Shown here in pieces: positions 26,030 through 34,918 of a stretch of 64,000 nucleotides of DNA. Both the position numbers and the translations under genes were made by a program. Within the stretch, counting starts at the first letter, position 1. Every line of letters starts with the position of its first letter. Under the pieces are notes generated by a model. The model ran no database searches. It had not been told where the DNA came from and saw only the letters and a list, made by a program, of their open reading frames with translations. The DNA comes from Janthinobacterium sp. 344 (GTDB lineage Bacteria > Pseudomonadota > Gammaproteobacteria > Burkholderiales > Burkholderiaceae_D): the NCBI RefSeq assembly GCF_900112025.1, contig NZ_FOKL01000009.1, positions 62,001 to 126,000 on the forward strand. Direction: 5' to 3'.

Positions 26030-26869
26030 TTAAAATTGCTGGACGCGCGTGTCCATGCCCGTGATCACTTTGACGCTGTCGGCCGGTGGCGCGGGAACGC
26101 GCGGCGGCGCCTGGCGCACCGGCGCGGCGGCGCGCGGCGCGGCGACGGGCAGCAGCGGTTTCAGTCCCAGCAGCGACTCCTTGGTGGCGCCCCCCGTGTT
26201 GACGGGCGCCGGATCGACCTGGTTGCGCAGCACCAGCGACAGGGTGCCCACGCTGCGCGCCAGGTCCAGCTTTTCCACCTGGTCCGGCGTCAGTTCCAGT
26301 GTCACGGCATTGACCACCTTCGGCTTGTTATCATCGCGGTTCGATTCCTGCGCCACGGCCAGCACCAGGATGCGTTCCAGCACGATCTTGGAAATGGCCA
26401 GCTCGGCGCCGCCGCTGGCCTTGGCGCGGTCATCCTGGGTATTGACGAGAATGTCGACGAAATTGCCGGGCAAGGCAAAGCCGGCCACGCCCACCACGTC
26501 ATTGACGCGCACGGTCATGGCGCGCTTGCCATCGGCGACGATGGATGACAGGCCCCCCGTCGCCCCCGGCGGCGCCAGCTTGCTTTCCAGCACAGGTTCA
26601 CCCATGCTGATGGCCGTGCGCGTGATGCGTCCATCGAGCACCTTGTCGTCGGTAAAGGCGCCGGGCGGCTGCGCCCCCGCGGGCCAGTCCATGCTGCGCA
26701 ACATCAACGGCGTCACCTTGCTGCCCACGCCGATATCGACCAGGGCCACGACAATCTTCTGGCCCGACGGCGTGCTTTGACCGCCCATCCAGACGGCGGC
26801 CGCCAGCACGGCGGCGCCGGCCAGCACCAGGGCCAGCAGCAACATGAGTAAGGCACGGGTATTTCGCAT
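26030..26869 (-). CDS. cpaB: CpaB/RcpC pilus assembly protein
   Basis: The 279-residue protein has one N-terminal hydrophobic helix (about residues 5-25), a SAF-like domain (VALVDIGVGSKVTPLML to ISMGEPVLESKLAP) and the family domain RAMTVRVNDVVGVAGFALPGNFVDIL. The C-terminal 50 residues are rich in Ala and Pro. CpaB links the secretin with the periplasm. GAGGA precedes the start at 26869; the open frame extends upstream over the AAA gene. Confidence 0.92.
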   Translation of the reverse strand: MRNTRALLMLLLALVLAGAAVLAAAVWMGGQSTPSGQKIVVALVDIGVGSKVTPLMLRSMDWPAGAQPPGAFTDDKVLDGRITRTAISMGEPVLESKLAPPGATGGLSSIVADGKRAMTVRVNDVVGVAGFALPGNFVDILVNTQDDRAKASGGAELAISKIVLERILVLAVAQESNRDDNKPKVVNAVTLELTPDQVEKLDLARSVGTLSLVLRNQVDPAPVNTGGATKESLLGLKPLLPVAAPRAAAPVRQAPPRVPAPPADSVKVITGMDTRVQQF

Positions 26870-26885
26870 CGTTTTTCCTCTGACT

Positions 26886-28241
26886 TCAGCTTGGTTTCTG
26901 TTCGCGCCGCTCTTGCACGGCCTTGTCTTGTGCGCCATGGCTGTCGCCAGCGCCGGCAAAATAGTTGTTCCAGGCCCAGTCCAGCACGGCCTCGTCGAGC
27001 CGCACCGCCGTGCCCTCGTAGCGGGCCAGGTCACGCACCTGGCGTATCAGGTCGCGCGGGTAGCAGGCCAGCAATGGCGTCTTGCCGCGCGCGTGGCGCT
27101 GCAGCAGGAAGGCAAAGGCGGCCGCATCGAATGGCACCTCGTAACGGGCGCAGGTCTGGCGAAACACGGTTTCGTAGTGCTCGGCGCTCAGCGCCGGCAC
27201 CTCGATCTTGTAGCCCAGGCGCCGCAAAAAGGCCGCGTCCGACAAGCGCTCGGGCAGGAAATTCGAGGAAAACACCACCACCACGTCGAACGGCACCTGG
27301 AAGGTATGGCCGTTGTGCAGCGACAGGTAATCGATGGCACGGTCCATCGGCACGATCCAGCGGTTCATCAGTTCCAGCGGCGAACAGCGCTGGCGCCCCA
27401 GGTCATCGATGATGAAAATGCCGTTGTTGGCCTTCAGGTGGGGCGGCGCGCGGTACAGCCGCGTCACGCTGTCGAAACGCAGGTCGAGCATTTCCAGGGT
27501 CAGCTCGCCGCCGGTGAGCACGGCCGGGCGGCGCACGCCGCGCACCCAGCGCGCGTCCAGCTGCACGGCTCGCTCGATGCCGGCCGGCGCTTCCAGCTGC
27601 TGCGCCGCCGGCAGATGCAGCACCGGATCGTAGAAAGGCACGACTTCGCCATCGACCATGATGGCGTAAGGCAGGGCGATGGCCCCCTGCAGCAAATCCT
27701 GCAGGCGTTCGGCAAGATAGGTCTTGCCGCTGCCGGCCGCACCGTAGATGAAAATGGCGCGGCCCGAGTTCATGGCCGCGCCCAGCTGGTCGAGCACGCG
27801 CTGGTTGACCACCACGCCGTCGAAACTGGCCGCCACCCGTGCCCGCGTGACATGCATGTTGGCCACGCTTTGCGCCGACACCTGCGCGTTGTAGGCGGCC
27901 AGCGGCACCGGGCACGGCCCCGCATAGGCATTGCGCGCCAGGCATTCGAGCGCGCGCTGGCGACCGCTGTCCGTCAACTGGTAATGAATGTCGGCATCGG
28001 TGCCGCTGGCGCCACGACGCATGACCTCGCACAATTTTTCCTGACGCATGAAACCGATCACGGGATCGAGCACGCCCAGGCCCAGCTTGACGTAGGCGGC
28101 CAGTTCCGGCAGGTGCAACTGTCCCCGCTGGAACAGCACCTTGACGAGTAACTCGACCAGAAACAGAAAAGGCAGGCCCGTCTCTTCGACGGTGCGCGGG
28201 GCGCGCAGGCAGGCCGGTGCGGGGTGCAGGTCAGCGTGCAT
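26886..28241 (-). CDS. Tad-locus AAA-type ATPase of unknown role
   Basis: The 451-residue protein has a winged-helix-like N-terminal part (about residues 25-105), a Walker A GAAGSGKT at 167-174, a Walker B IFIIDD at 275-280, and a lid-type C-terminal domain. There is no signal peptide or membrane segment. It is not one of the core Tad proteins and its P-loop domain is unlike CpaF or CpaE. It sits between tadV and cpaB on the same strand with short gaps, so it is part of the operon. The ATG at 28241 lacks a strong ribosome-binding site; a GTG at 28247 is also possible. The function is unknown; a MoxR-like or chaperone-like role is a guess. Confidence 0.8.
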   Translation of the reverse strand: MHADLHPAPACLRAPRTVEETGLPFLFLVELLVKVLFQRGQLHLPELAAYVKLGLGVLDPVIGFMRQEKLCEVMRRGASGTDADIHYQLTDSGRQRALECLARNAYAGPCPVPLAAYNAQVSAQSVANMHVTRARVAASFDGVVVNQRVLDQLGAAMNSGRAIFIYGAAGSGKTYLAERLQDLLQGAIALPYAIMVDGEVVPFYDPVLHLPAAQQLEAPAGIERAVQLDARWVRGVRRPAVLTGGELTLEMLDLRFDSVTRLYRAPPHLKANNGIFIIDDLGRQRCSPLELMNRWIVPMDRAIDYLSLHNGHTFQVPFDVVVVFSSNFLPERLSDAAFLRRLGYKIEVPALSAEHYETVFRQTCARYEVPFDAAAFAFLLQRHARGKTPLLACYPRDLIRQVRDLARYEGTAVRLDEAVLDWAWNNYFAGAGDSHGAQDKAVQERREQKPS

Positions 28242-28268
28242 GGGCACGCGTCCAGGTAATGCCAGCCA

Positions 28269-28862
28269 TCATGCGAACATTCCCGGCCTGCCATTGGCGG
28301 CCAGCAGCAGATACAGCAAGGTACCGCTGGCGATGGCGATGGCATACGGCAGCTTGCCGCTGGGTGCGGCAGGCGCATCGATATCGGGCCGTTGCGCGGC
28401 GATGGCGCGCATGAGGCTATTTAACACCAGATGATAGCTGTTGCTGGCGGCCTGGCGCAGCGTGCCGTGGAACGCCGCCACAGCCAGCGCCAGCACGCCG
28501 CCGGCAAGCATGCTGCTCAGCAGGCAAAAGAAGACGGCATGCGGGCCGACAAACGCCCCCACCATCGCCATCAGCTTCACGTCGCCGGCGCCCAGCGTCT
28601 TGATGGCGTACATCGGCATCAGCAGCGCCAGGCCCAGGGCCAGGCCGCCCAGGGCCGGCCAGAAGCCCAGCGCGCCGGGCGTGGCCGTCAACAGCCCTGC
28701 ACCGGCAGGCAACAGGGTATTGAGCGCCATGCCCGCCAGCGCACCGGAAAACACCAGGCGATTCGGGATGCGGCGGCTGCGCACGTCGTGGTACACGGCC
28801 AGCAGCAGCAAACCGGTCAGCAAGACTGCCGGCGACCAGGTCAGGAAAAGATCGGTGTACAT
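28269..28862 (-). CDS. cpaA: TadV/CpaA prepilin peptidase
   Basis: The 197-residue A24 peptidase has about six hydrophobic segments and both catalytic Asp motifs: YHDVRSRRIPN near residue 25 and the GxGD motif LGAGDVKLMA near residue 90. It cleaves the leader of Flp pilins in the inner membrane. It lacks the N-terminal methyltransferase domain of PilD, as usual for TadV. A terminator-like hairpin separates it from flp upstream. Confidence 0.93.
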   Translation of the reverse strand: MYTDLFLTWSPAVLLTGLLLLAVYHDVRSRRIPNRLVFSGALAGMALNTLLPAGAGLLTATPGALGFWPALGGLALGLALLMPMYAIKTLGAGDVKLMAMVGAFVGPHAVFFCLLSSMLAGGVLALAVAAFHGTLRQAASNSYHLVLNSLMRAIAAQRPDIDAPAAPSGKLPYAIAIASGTLLYLLLAANGRPGMFA

Positions 28863-28901
28863 GGATTACCCGGCGCAGGAAGGGGAATGACTGGGTACAA
28901 A

Positions 28902-28940
28902 CAAAAATGGCCCGGCGCCATGCAAGATGATCCGGGCCAT
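28902..28940 (-). terminator. Hairpin between flp and the peptidase gene
   Basis: On the minus strand ATGGCCCGG pairs with CCGGGCCAT around an 18-21 nt loop and is followed by TTTTTGTTT. It lies about 50 bp after flp, and would stop part of the transcription so that flp mRNA is more abundant than that of the assembly genes. Confidence 0.75.
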
Positions 28941-28989
28941 CGCAGTGGCAAGTACACGCCTGGCGTGCGGCCTGCCCTGATGCGTATGC

Positions 28990-29157
28990 TTAGGCGGCGG
29001 TAATTTTGGCGGCGATCTTGGTAAACACGCTCGCGATGTTGGTGCCGATCGAGGTCACGGACACGACGATCACGGCAGCGATCAACGCAGCGATCAGGCC
29101 GTATTCGATTGCCGTCACGCCATCTTCTTCAGCGATAAAGTTTTTGATGAAATTCAT
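28990..29157 (-). CDS. flp: Flp-type major pilin
   Basis: The 55-residue prepilin has the Flp signature: a short leader ending EEDG, cleavage after Gly13, then VTAIEYGLIAALIAAVIVV, with Glu at +5 and Tyr at +6 of the mature protein. The mature pilin of about 42 residues is nearly all one hydrophobic helix plus a short polar tail. TadV would process it, and CpaF/TadB/TadC would polymerise it. The start MNFIKNF is chosen by family; the frame stays open upstream. Confidence 0.93.
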   Translation of the reverse strand: MNFIKNFIAEEDGVTAIEYGLIAALIAAVIVVSVTSIGTNIASVFTKIAAKITAA

Positions 29158-29228
29158 GATTAATCCATTCAGAGTGAGTTTGACAACGTCATGTGCAACT
29201 GCGGGAGCAGCCAGTAAATGGATCAATT

Positions 29229-29375
29229 TCAGGGACCCTTGCATATGGCCAGGAGTGCAATCAGGCACACCACGGCCATCAGTGACAATAACAAGGCATG
29301 CTCGAAAAATGAATTGCCACGTTGATCGCGCAAGAAATGCACGACGCCTCGCGTGCCATCATTATTCAAAACCAT
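29229..29375 (-). CDS. Second, divergent Flp-like pilin
   Basis: The 48-residue product has a leader ending RDQRG, then NSFFEHALLLSLMAVVCLIALLAI. If cut after Gly20, Glu falls at +5 as in Flp, but the usual Tyr at +6 is His. The remainder is one hydrophobic helix and a three-residue tail (KGP). AGGAG lies five bases before the ATG at 29375, which supports this start. It lies 71 bp upstream of flp on the same strand. It could be a minor pilin, or a decaying copy of flp. Confidence 0.7.
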   Translation of the reverse strand: MVLNNDGTRGVVHFLRDQRGNSFFEHALLLSLMAVVCLIALLAICKGP

Positions 29376-29542
29376 TCCCGCTCCTGTCCTGTTCGCAATA
29401 TCAGTCTGGCTCATTCAGCGGCATTTACCGATTGCTGATGCAGGTATTGTATGAAAATAACTATTGATATTAATCAGACAAAAGTCATTTTATTGCCAGT
29501 ACAAAACATCTTTTTTTCCCACACAGAAACAGGACATTTGTA

Positions 29543-30238
29543 CTACTCATCTGCATTCATCGGCGTTGCCAAGCCATTCTTGACGGCATACACATATAAT
29601 TCCAGGCGATTGGCAACATCCAGTTTGCTGTAAATCGACGTCAAATGATTACGCAAGGTCTGTTCTGAAATAAAAGCGCGCTGCGCAATCGTTTTATTCA
29701 GCGCGCCATTGCCGTCCACCATCATGGCCACGATCTTGCGCTCCTTCAGCGTCAGCAGGGCGATGCGCGCCGCCTCGGGATCGGGCGCCGCCGGCACAGG
29801 CGCTGGCTTGATCAGCGCTCCCAGCAGGCTGCCCAGCAAAGCCTGGTCCAGGCACAATTCGCCGCGATGCACCCTGGCAATGGTATCGATCAGCTGCTGC
29901 GCCGCCGCTTCCTTGCCGATGACGCCGCGCGCGCCGTTGCGCACGGCGCGTCCCAGCATCTCCTGGTCGCGCGTGCCGCTGAACATCAGCGCCCGCGTGA
30001 CGCCATTGGCCACCAGCGCCGGCACGAAGTCGACGGAACACACGCCATCGAGATCGACATCGAGCACGACGATATCGGGCCGCAAGCTGCCGCTCAGCAC
30101 CACGGCGGTGTCGATATCGCTGACGCTGGCGACCACTTCCATCAGCGGGTGCGCCTCTTCCAGCAGTTTTTCCAGGCCCCACAACATGGTTTTGTGATCG
30201 TCGACCAGCATGACGCGGATGGGAGGTTGCATTGACAT
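29543..30238 (-). CDS. NarL/LuxR-type response regulator, Tad-linked
   Basis: The 231-residue regulator has an N-terminal receiver (VDDH near residue 12, phosphoacceptor Asp60 in VVLDVDLDG) and a C-terminal LuxR helix-turn-helix (LTLKERKIVAMMVDG, then NKTIAQRAFISEQTLRNHLTSIYSKL). It lies 41 bp after the histidine kinase gene and 168 bp upstream of the pilin genes, all on one strand. It most likely controls pilus expression; this is inferred from position. Confidence 0.92.
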   Translation of the reverse strand: MSMQPPIRVMLVDDHKTMLWGLEKLLEEAHPLMEVVASVSDIDTAVVLSGSLRPDIVVLDVDLDGVCSVDFVPALVANGVTRALMFSGTRDQEMLGRAVRNGARGVIGKEAAAQQLIDTIARVHRGELCLDQALLGSLLGALIKPAPVPAAPDPEAARIALLTLKERKIVAMMVDGNGALNKTIAQRAFISEQTLRNHLTSIYSKLDVANRLELYVYAVKNGLATPMNADE

Positions 30239-30279
30239 AGGCTGACCTTTAATGTGCCGCGGCCCGCAGGGCCCGGCCC

Positions 30280-32019
30280 TTACACGGGAATTTCGATCCG
30301 CACCGCCGTCGCGCCGCCGGCGGCCTGGCCCACCTGCACGGTGCCGCCCAGCGCCTGGGCCCGTTCGGCGATCGACGCGGGAACGAAGGCGGGGTGGCCG
30401 GGCGCCTCGGCCCCGGCCGCATTTTCGATCGAGATCGACACGGCATGCGTATTGCAGGCAAGGCGCACGCAGCCCTCGCGGGCGGTGGTATGCCGGCGGA
30501 TGTTGCTCATGCCTTCGTTGACAATCTGAAACACTTCCGCCGCCAGCCTGTCGCTGAGGGCAAACGCACGGTCCGAAATAATTTCGATATCGATGCCAAA
30601 GAATTTCTTCAACTGTTCCGCCTGCCGCCGCAGGGCCACCAGCAATTCCGGCTCATCATGGCCCTCCGGGCCGCCACCGCGCACCGTCTGTGCCATCTGG
30701 CGCAAGTCGCCGATCACCTGGCCGCTCATGTCGATCAGCTGGTCCAGTTCAGCCAGCAGGGGGCTGCCCGCGGCCACCTTGGCGCGCAAGGCGTTCAAGC
30801 CATGGCGCAAGCCGATATACGGCTGGATGGTCGAGTCATGCAGGTCGCGCGCAATTTTCTGCCGTTCGCGGTACGCCGCGCCGGAGGCGAGCTTGTCGAG
30901 GATCGCGATGTTCTCTATCAGCGGAAAGACCTGGGTCACGATATGTGCCAGGAACCTGGCATCGGCTTTCGTCAGCCGGTTTTTGCTCGAAATCACGTAC
31001 AGGCGGCCCTGTCCCTTGTACAAAGGCAAGGGAACACTGATGAAGGAGCGGGCGTCGAACAACTCGGCCAGGGCGGCACTCTGGGTGGCATCCATCTCCA
31101 GCCGCCGCCATCTGGCTATGCCGCGCACCTTCACCTGCCATGCAGGGGCGAGTCCGATGCGGGAACGCAGCGACGGCGCGTACAACACGCTCTGGCTGGC
31201 ATCGAATACCATCAGCGGCGCCACGGCCGCCTCGCTCATCTGGCTGACGCGCCCGCCATTCCCGCGGCGGTCGTCGAGCGCCGTGCGCAGCTGCCAATGC
31301 GCCGCGCCGCCTTCGCGCATGATCAGGATGCAACTGCTGGCGCCAAAGAAAACGCGGGCCTTCTCGAGTATCGACGCCACCGTATGGTCGACGCCAAAGC
31401 GGGGATTCGATTGCTGGCTGACTTCGCGCAGCAAGGCCAGACGGCGTTTTTGCAACAGGCTCAAGCCGCCCCAGTAGGCAATCATATAGCCGAGCGCCAT
31501 GACAAATGTCGTGCGCAAAAGCAAGTGCGACAGGTTCAGCGCGCGATCGGAAACGGCTGACGCCAGCACCAGCACGGCGCAGGAGGCGAGCGTGATGCGC
31601 GCGCCTTCATCGACTCCCCGCTGAAACGCGGACGCCAGGATCACAAAGAAAAAGAACGGGAAAAAATAACTCTCGCCGCCGCCGGTGCAAAACACGATCA
31701 GGCCGCACCACCAGACATCGAGCCAGTAAATCCGTTTGCCCTGGACGAATAAGTAATTGAAATACAGAAAAATCAGCAATACCGCGCTGTACAGCACATA
31801 CAAGGGCAATATTACCCACGCCAATTGCCCTGACATGCCATGACCGCCGGGATTGATAATCAAGGTTAGCAATGCTGTCACCGCCAGCAATAAGCGCATG
31901 CCGAAAATCATGTTCAAATCCGCATGATCGGCCAGCGGCAATGCCGCCTCGGTATTCTGCTCCACTTGCAATTGTTGCTGTTGCAGCATGCTGATTTCAT
32001 CTTTGCAAAAGAGCGCCAT
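30280..32019 (-). CDS. NarX/DegS-type sensor histidine kinase, Tad-linked
   Basis: The kinase has about 579 residues. About six hydrophobic segments fill residues 40-190. A GAF-like region follows, then the HisKA_3 dimerisation box RQKIARDLHDSTIQP with His about 394, and a C-terminal ATPase domain with NEGMSNIRRHT and a short glycine region. It is an inner-membrane sensor that would phosphorylate the response regulator encoded next to it. The start is uncertain: ATG at 32019 or 31989, or TTG at 32049, none with a good ribosome-binding site. Confidence 0.88.
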   Translation of the reverse strand: MALFCKDEISMLQQQQLQVEQNTEAALPLADHADLNMIFGMRLLLAVTALLTLIINPGGHGMSGQLAWVILPLYVLYSAVLLIFLYFNYLFVQGKRIYWLDVWWCGLIVFCTGGGESYFFPFFFFVILASAFQRGVDEGARITLASCAVLVLASAVSDRALNLSHLLLRTTFVMALGYMIAYWGGLSLLQKRRLALLREVSQQSNPRFGVDHTVASILEKARVFFGASSCILIMREGGAAHWQLRTALDDRRGNGGRVSQMSEAAVAPLMVFDASQSVLYAPSLRSRIGLAPAWQVKVRGIARWRRLEMDATQSAALAELFDARSFISVPLPLYKGQGRLYVISSKNRLTKADARFLAHIVTQVFPLIENIAILDKLASGAAYRERQKIARDLHDSTIQPYIGLRHGLNALRAKVAAGSPLLAELDQLIDMSGQVIGDLRQMAQTVRGGGPEGHDEPELLVALRRQAEQLKKFFGIDIEIISDRAFALSDRLAAEVFQIVNEGMSNIRRHTTAREGCVRLACNTHAVSISIENAAGAEAPGHPAFVPASIAERAQALGGTVQVGQAAGGATAVRIEIPV

Positions 32020-32274
32020 CGGCAGGATATGCCAAACCTGTCCAGACAATGGTTAATTATTTTTTAATTTCTGTACGCCCCGCATATTACTCTCAGGAAT
32101 ACGAATTAGGAATGGCAAGCCAGCGATTGACTACATAAAATGCAACAAACTTGATTTTCGTGCATTTTAATACCAACCTCGCGGGCACAAAGCAATATAA
32201 AATGATCACCGGCAAGTTGCTTAAATTCAATTGCCAGACCTGCGCCGGCGCGGGCCTTTACTTGGATCCCAGAA

Positions 32275-32769
32275 ATGATGCTCAGCAAGGCCAACCTCCT
32301 CCCCCGCCGCCCGCCAGGCAAGCTCCTGCAATCGGGTGCCAGCATCGTCGAATTTGCCATCATCGCGCCGGTTTTCCTGCTGCTCATGATCGGCGTGATC
32401 GAACTGAGCATGGCGTATTTTGCCAACATCACGATGCAGCATGCGGTGCGCGAAGGGGCGCGCTATGCGGTGACGGGCAACAAGGATCTCGACCCCAACG
32501 GCAGCAACCAGCAGCGCTACCAGGCCGTCATTCAAAAAATGAAAGATAGTTCGATGGGCATCTACGACAAGGTCAATCCCGTCATATCGGTGAACGGCGT
32601 CAGCGGCACCAGTACCGGCATGTTCGGCAACAGCGGCGACATCGTCGTTATCTCCGTCGATTGCAGCTGGACATTCGCCACGCCGATGATCGGCGCCTTC
32701 TTCAAGGACGGCAAGTCGCGCTTCGTGGTGGCCGCCACCATGCGCAATGAAAGCTTCGGCGGCTTATGA
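32275..32769 (+). CDS. tadE: TadE-like pseudopilin
   Basis: The 164-residue protein has a Tad-type N-terminal segment: a basic leader, then GASIVEFAIIAPVFLLLMIGVIELSMAYF with Glu at position +5 after Gly, the site cut by TadV. A polar periplasmic domain follows. TadE and TadF are minor pseudopilins needed for Flp pili. It is divergent from the histidine kinase gene across about 250 bp of AT-rich sequence that must hold both promoters. Confidence 0.9.
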   Translation: MMLSKANLLPRRPPGKLLQSGASIVEFAIIAPVFLLLMIGVIELSMAYFANITMQHAVREGARYAVTGNKDLDPNGSNQQRYQAVIQKMKDSSMGIYDKVNPVISVNGVSGTSTGMFGNSGDIVVISVDCSWTFATPMIGAFFKDGKSRFVVAATMRNESFGGL

Positions 32770-33383
32770 TGCGCACCCGTCCCCTGCTTTGGCGGCGTGC
32801 CGCGCGCGGCATCGCCGCCGTGGAATTTGCCATCGTGCTGCCGCTGCTGGCGCTGCTGCTGTTCATGGCGGTCGACATGTCGCGCGCCATCCAGGCCAAG
32901 ATCATCCTGCTCAACATCAGCCGCGAAGGGGCCAACCTCGCTTCGCGCGCCACGTCCGACCTGAGCGGCTCAAGCCAGGGCATCATGAATGCGCTGGCCG
33001 CCAGCACGCCGCCGCTGAACATGAACGGGCGCGGCATGATCTATATCACCAAGATCATGGGTTATGTGCCCTCGGCCAACTCCCCCGTGCGCAACATCGT
33101 GCTGGAACAGTACCGCTGGGATGCCGGCGCGAAGACCAGCGGCTACCTGCCAGCCAGCCAGGTCTGGCAATGCGGCAGCTGGACCAATGGCACCTGCGCC
33201 GGCATCGGCAAAGGCAGCAACGCCCCCGTGCTGGCCCTGATGTCAGGCCAGCTGGCAGATGGCGAGCTGATTTACGCGGTGGAGACTTTCTACAATTTCG
33301 ACATGCTGTTCGGCACATTAAAAATTGGCAACGCCAGCACGCCGCTCCTTGGCCCCAACCTCACCTCGATGACGATATTCTGA
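32766..33383 (+). CDS. Second TadE/TadF-like pseudopilin
   Basis: The 205-residue protein starts with a TadE-type segment (GIAAVEFAIVLPLLALLLFMAVDMSRA), Glu again at +5 after Gly. The rest is a secreted domain with two Cys residues near residue 139 and 147 that might form a disulfide. The ATG overlaps the stop of tadE by 4 bp and its own stop overlaps the tadG start, so the three genes are coupled. By position it fills the TadF slot. Confidence 0.88.
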   Translation: MMRTRPLLWRRAARGIAAVEFAIVLPLLALLLFMAVDMSRAIQAKIILLNISREGANLASRATSDLSGSSQGIMNALAASTPPLNMNGRGMIYITKIMGYVPSANSPVRNIVLEQYRWDAGAKTSGYLPASQVWQCGSWTNGTCAGIGKGSNAPVLALMSGQLADGELIYAVETFYNFDMLFGTLKIGNASTPLLGPNLTSMTIF

Positions 33384-34756
33384 TGCGCATTCCACACAAA
33401 CGGCAAAGCGGGCAAGTGCTGATCATGGTGGCGCTGTCGGCCGTGGTCCTGATCGCCGCGGCAGGCCTGGCCATCGATTCCGCCCTCGGCTACTTCGTCA
33501 AGGCCAAGCTGAATGCCGCCGTCGACTCGGCCAGCCTGGCGGCGGCGCGCGGCGTCACCACGGGCAGCACGGAAGACGAACAGCGGGCCAGCGCGCGCCA
33601 GTCGGCCAAGGAGTTTTTTGACATCAACTACCCGGACAACTTCCTGCTCTCGACCCCCGTGCTCAATCCCGTCAGCGTGGTGTTCGACAAGGGCACCGTC
33701 ACCATCGACGTCTCGGCCACCGCATCGCTGCCCGTGTCGCTGATGGGCATACTGGGCTTCAAGACATTGAACGTGGCCGCCAGCGCGCAAACCATCCGCA
33801 AGGACCTGGACATGGTGCTGGTGATGGATACGTCCGCCTCACTGTCGTCCAATGCCGCCGCCGTGCGGGCGGCGGGCAAGTCCTTCCTGAACAAGTTCAA
33901 TTCCACCGTCGACCGCGTCGGCTTGCTGCATTTCGCCTCGGAAGCGCAAATCGATGTCCCGATCAAGCAGTCCGACCGCGGTTTTGACCGCACCAGCATG
34001 ATTAAAAAAGACGGGCTGATTGATCAATTCGCCTTTATCGGCGGCACCAATTCAGCCGAAGGCATGTTCCAGGCCCGCAAGCAGCTCAAGGACATCAGCC
34101 TGACCAACCGCTCCAGCCTGCGCGTCATCGTGTTTTTTTCCGATGGCTCGCCGGCCGCGTTTTCCTCCTACTTCTTTCCCGCCACCTCAGGCAACTGCCA
34201 GAAAGCAGGCGGACTGGCAACGCTGGAGCCGCTTGTCAGCGGCCAGGAACAGCTATATGGCTTGTACGCAAGGGGGACGCCGGGCACGCTCATGCAGCCT
34301 GGTTCCTCGTGCTCGGCCAACAGCCTTACGGCGCTGCCAGACTGGTACAACGCGAACAACGTGGCCGCACAAGCCAACGATACGACCTTGCGCGAGTTTC
34401 CCATCGTCACCAGCACGCCGCGCGTGGTGACCAGCTCGCTGGTCGGCAATTCGAACAGATGGATCAATGTACACCGCGCCTCGCGCAACCTGGCCGAAGC
34501 CGTCGCGGCCAAGGCGCGCCAGGAAGGCATCTACGTCTTCACGCTGGGCATGGGCGCCTCGCTGACCAAGCCGGAAGGACCGGACAGCGAACTGGGTGAA
34601 GACTTGCTGCGCTGCATGGCCAACACGGTCGATGCGCCCATCCGTTGCCGCAAGCCGGCAGAACCCGTGGGCCTGTACTGTTATGCGGCCACCGACAGCG
34701 ACCTGAGCCCCTGTTTCACGCGGCTCGCCTCGGCCATCCTGCGCATTTCCAAATAA
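33383..34756 (+). CDS. tadG: TadG-like protein with von Willebrand A domain
   Basis: The 457-residue protein has the TadG N-terminal segment (GQVLIMVALSAVVLIAAAGLAID, about residues 10-32), then a Tad-type linker, and from about residue 142 a von Willebrand factor A domain with an intact MIDAS motif DTSAS at 149-153. Two clusters of Cys in the C-terminal half may form disulfides. TadG is a surface or periplasmic pilus component that might act in adhesion. It is the last gene of the divergent tadE operon. Confidence 0.9.
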   Translation: MRIPHKRQSGQVLIMVALSAVVLIAAAGLAIDSALGYFVKAKLNAAVDSASLAAARGVTTGSTEDEQRASARQSAKEFFDINYPDNFLLSTPVLNPVSVVFDKGTVTIDVSATASLPVSLMGILGFKTLNVAASAQTIRKDLDMVLVMDTSASLSSNAAAVRAAGKSFLNKFNSTVDRVGLLHFASEAQIDVPIKQSDRGFDRTSMIKKDGLIDQFAFIGGTNSAEGMFQARKQLKDISLTNRSSLRVIVFFSDGSPAAFSSYFFPATSGNCQKAGGLATLEPLVSGQEQLYGLYARGTPGTLMQPGSSCSANSLTALPDWYNANNVAAQANDTTLREFPIVTSTPRVVTSSLVGNSNRWINVHRASRNLAEAVAAKARQEGIYVFTLGMGASLTKPEGPDSELGEDLLRCMANTVDAPIRCRKPAEPVGLYCYAATDSDLSPCFTRLASAILRISK

Positions 34757-34759
34757 GGG

Positions 34760-34918
34760 CTATCCCCCCACCTGCCCCGCCACGACAAACCCCAGTGTCA
34801 TGGCCACCACCATCGCCGCGCCGGTGGGCGTGGGCGGCGTGGGCGATGGCAGGTCGAACCAGCGGCACACGGCGCCCACCAGCAAGCCCAGGACCGCTCC
34901 GGCCAGCAGGACGTTCAT
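34760..34918 (-). CDS. XapX-like small membrane protein
   Basis: This 52-residue frame begins MNVLLAGAVLGLLVGAVCRWFDLPSP and ends after a second hydrophobic helix (MVVAMTLGFVVAGQVGG). Two helices split by a Pro-rich turn fit the XapX/DUF1427 family of short membrane proteins. Its ATG overlaps the stop of the upstream gene (ATGA), so it is translationally coupled. Function is unknown. It ends 3 bp from the tadG stop codon. Confidence 0.7.
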   Translation of the reverse strand: MNVLLAGAVLGLLVGAVCRWFDLPSPTPPTPTGAAMVVAMTLGFVVAGQVGG

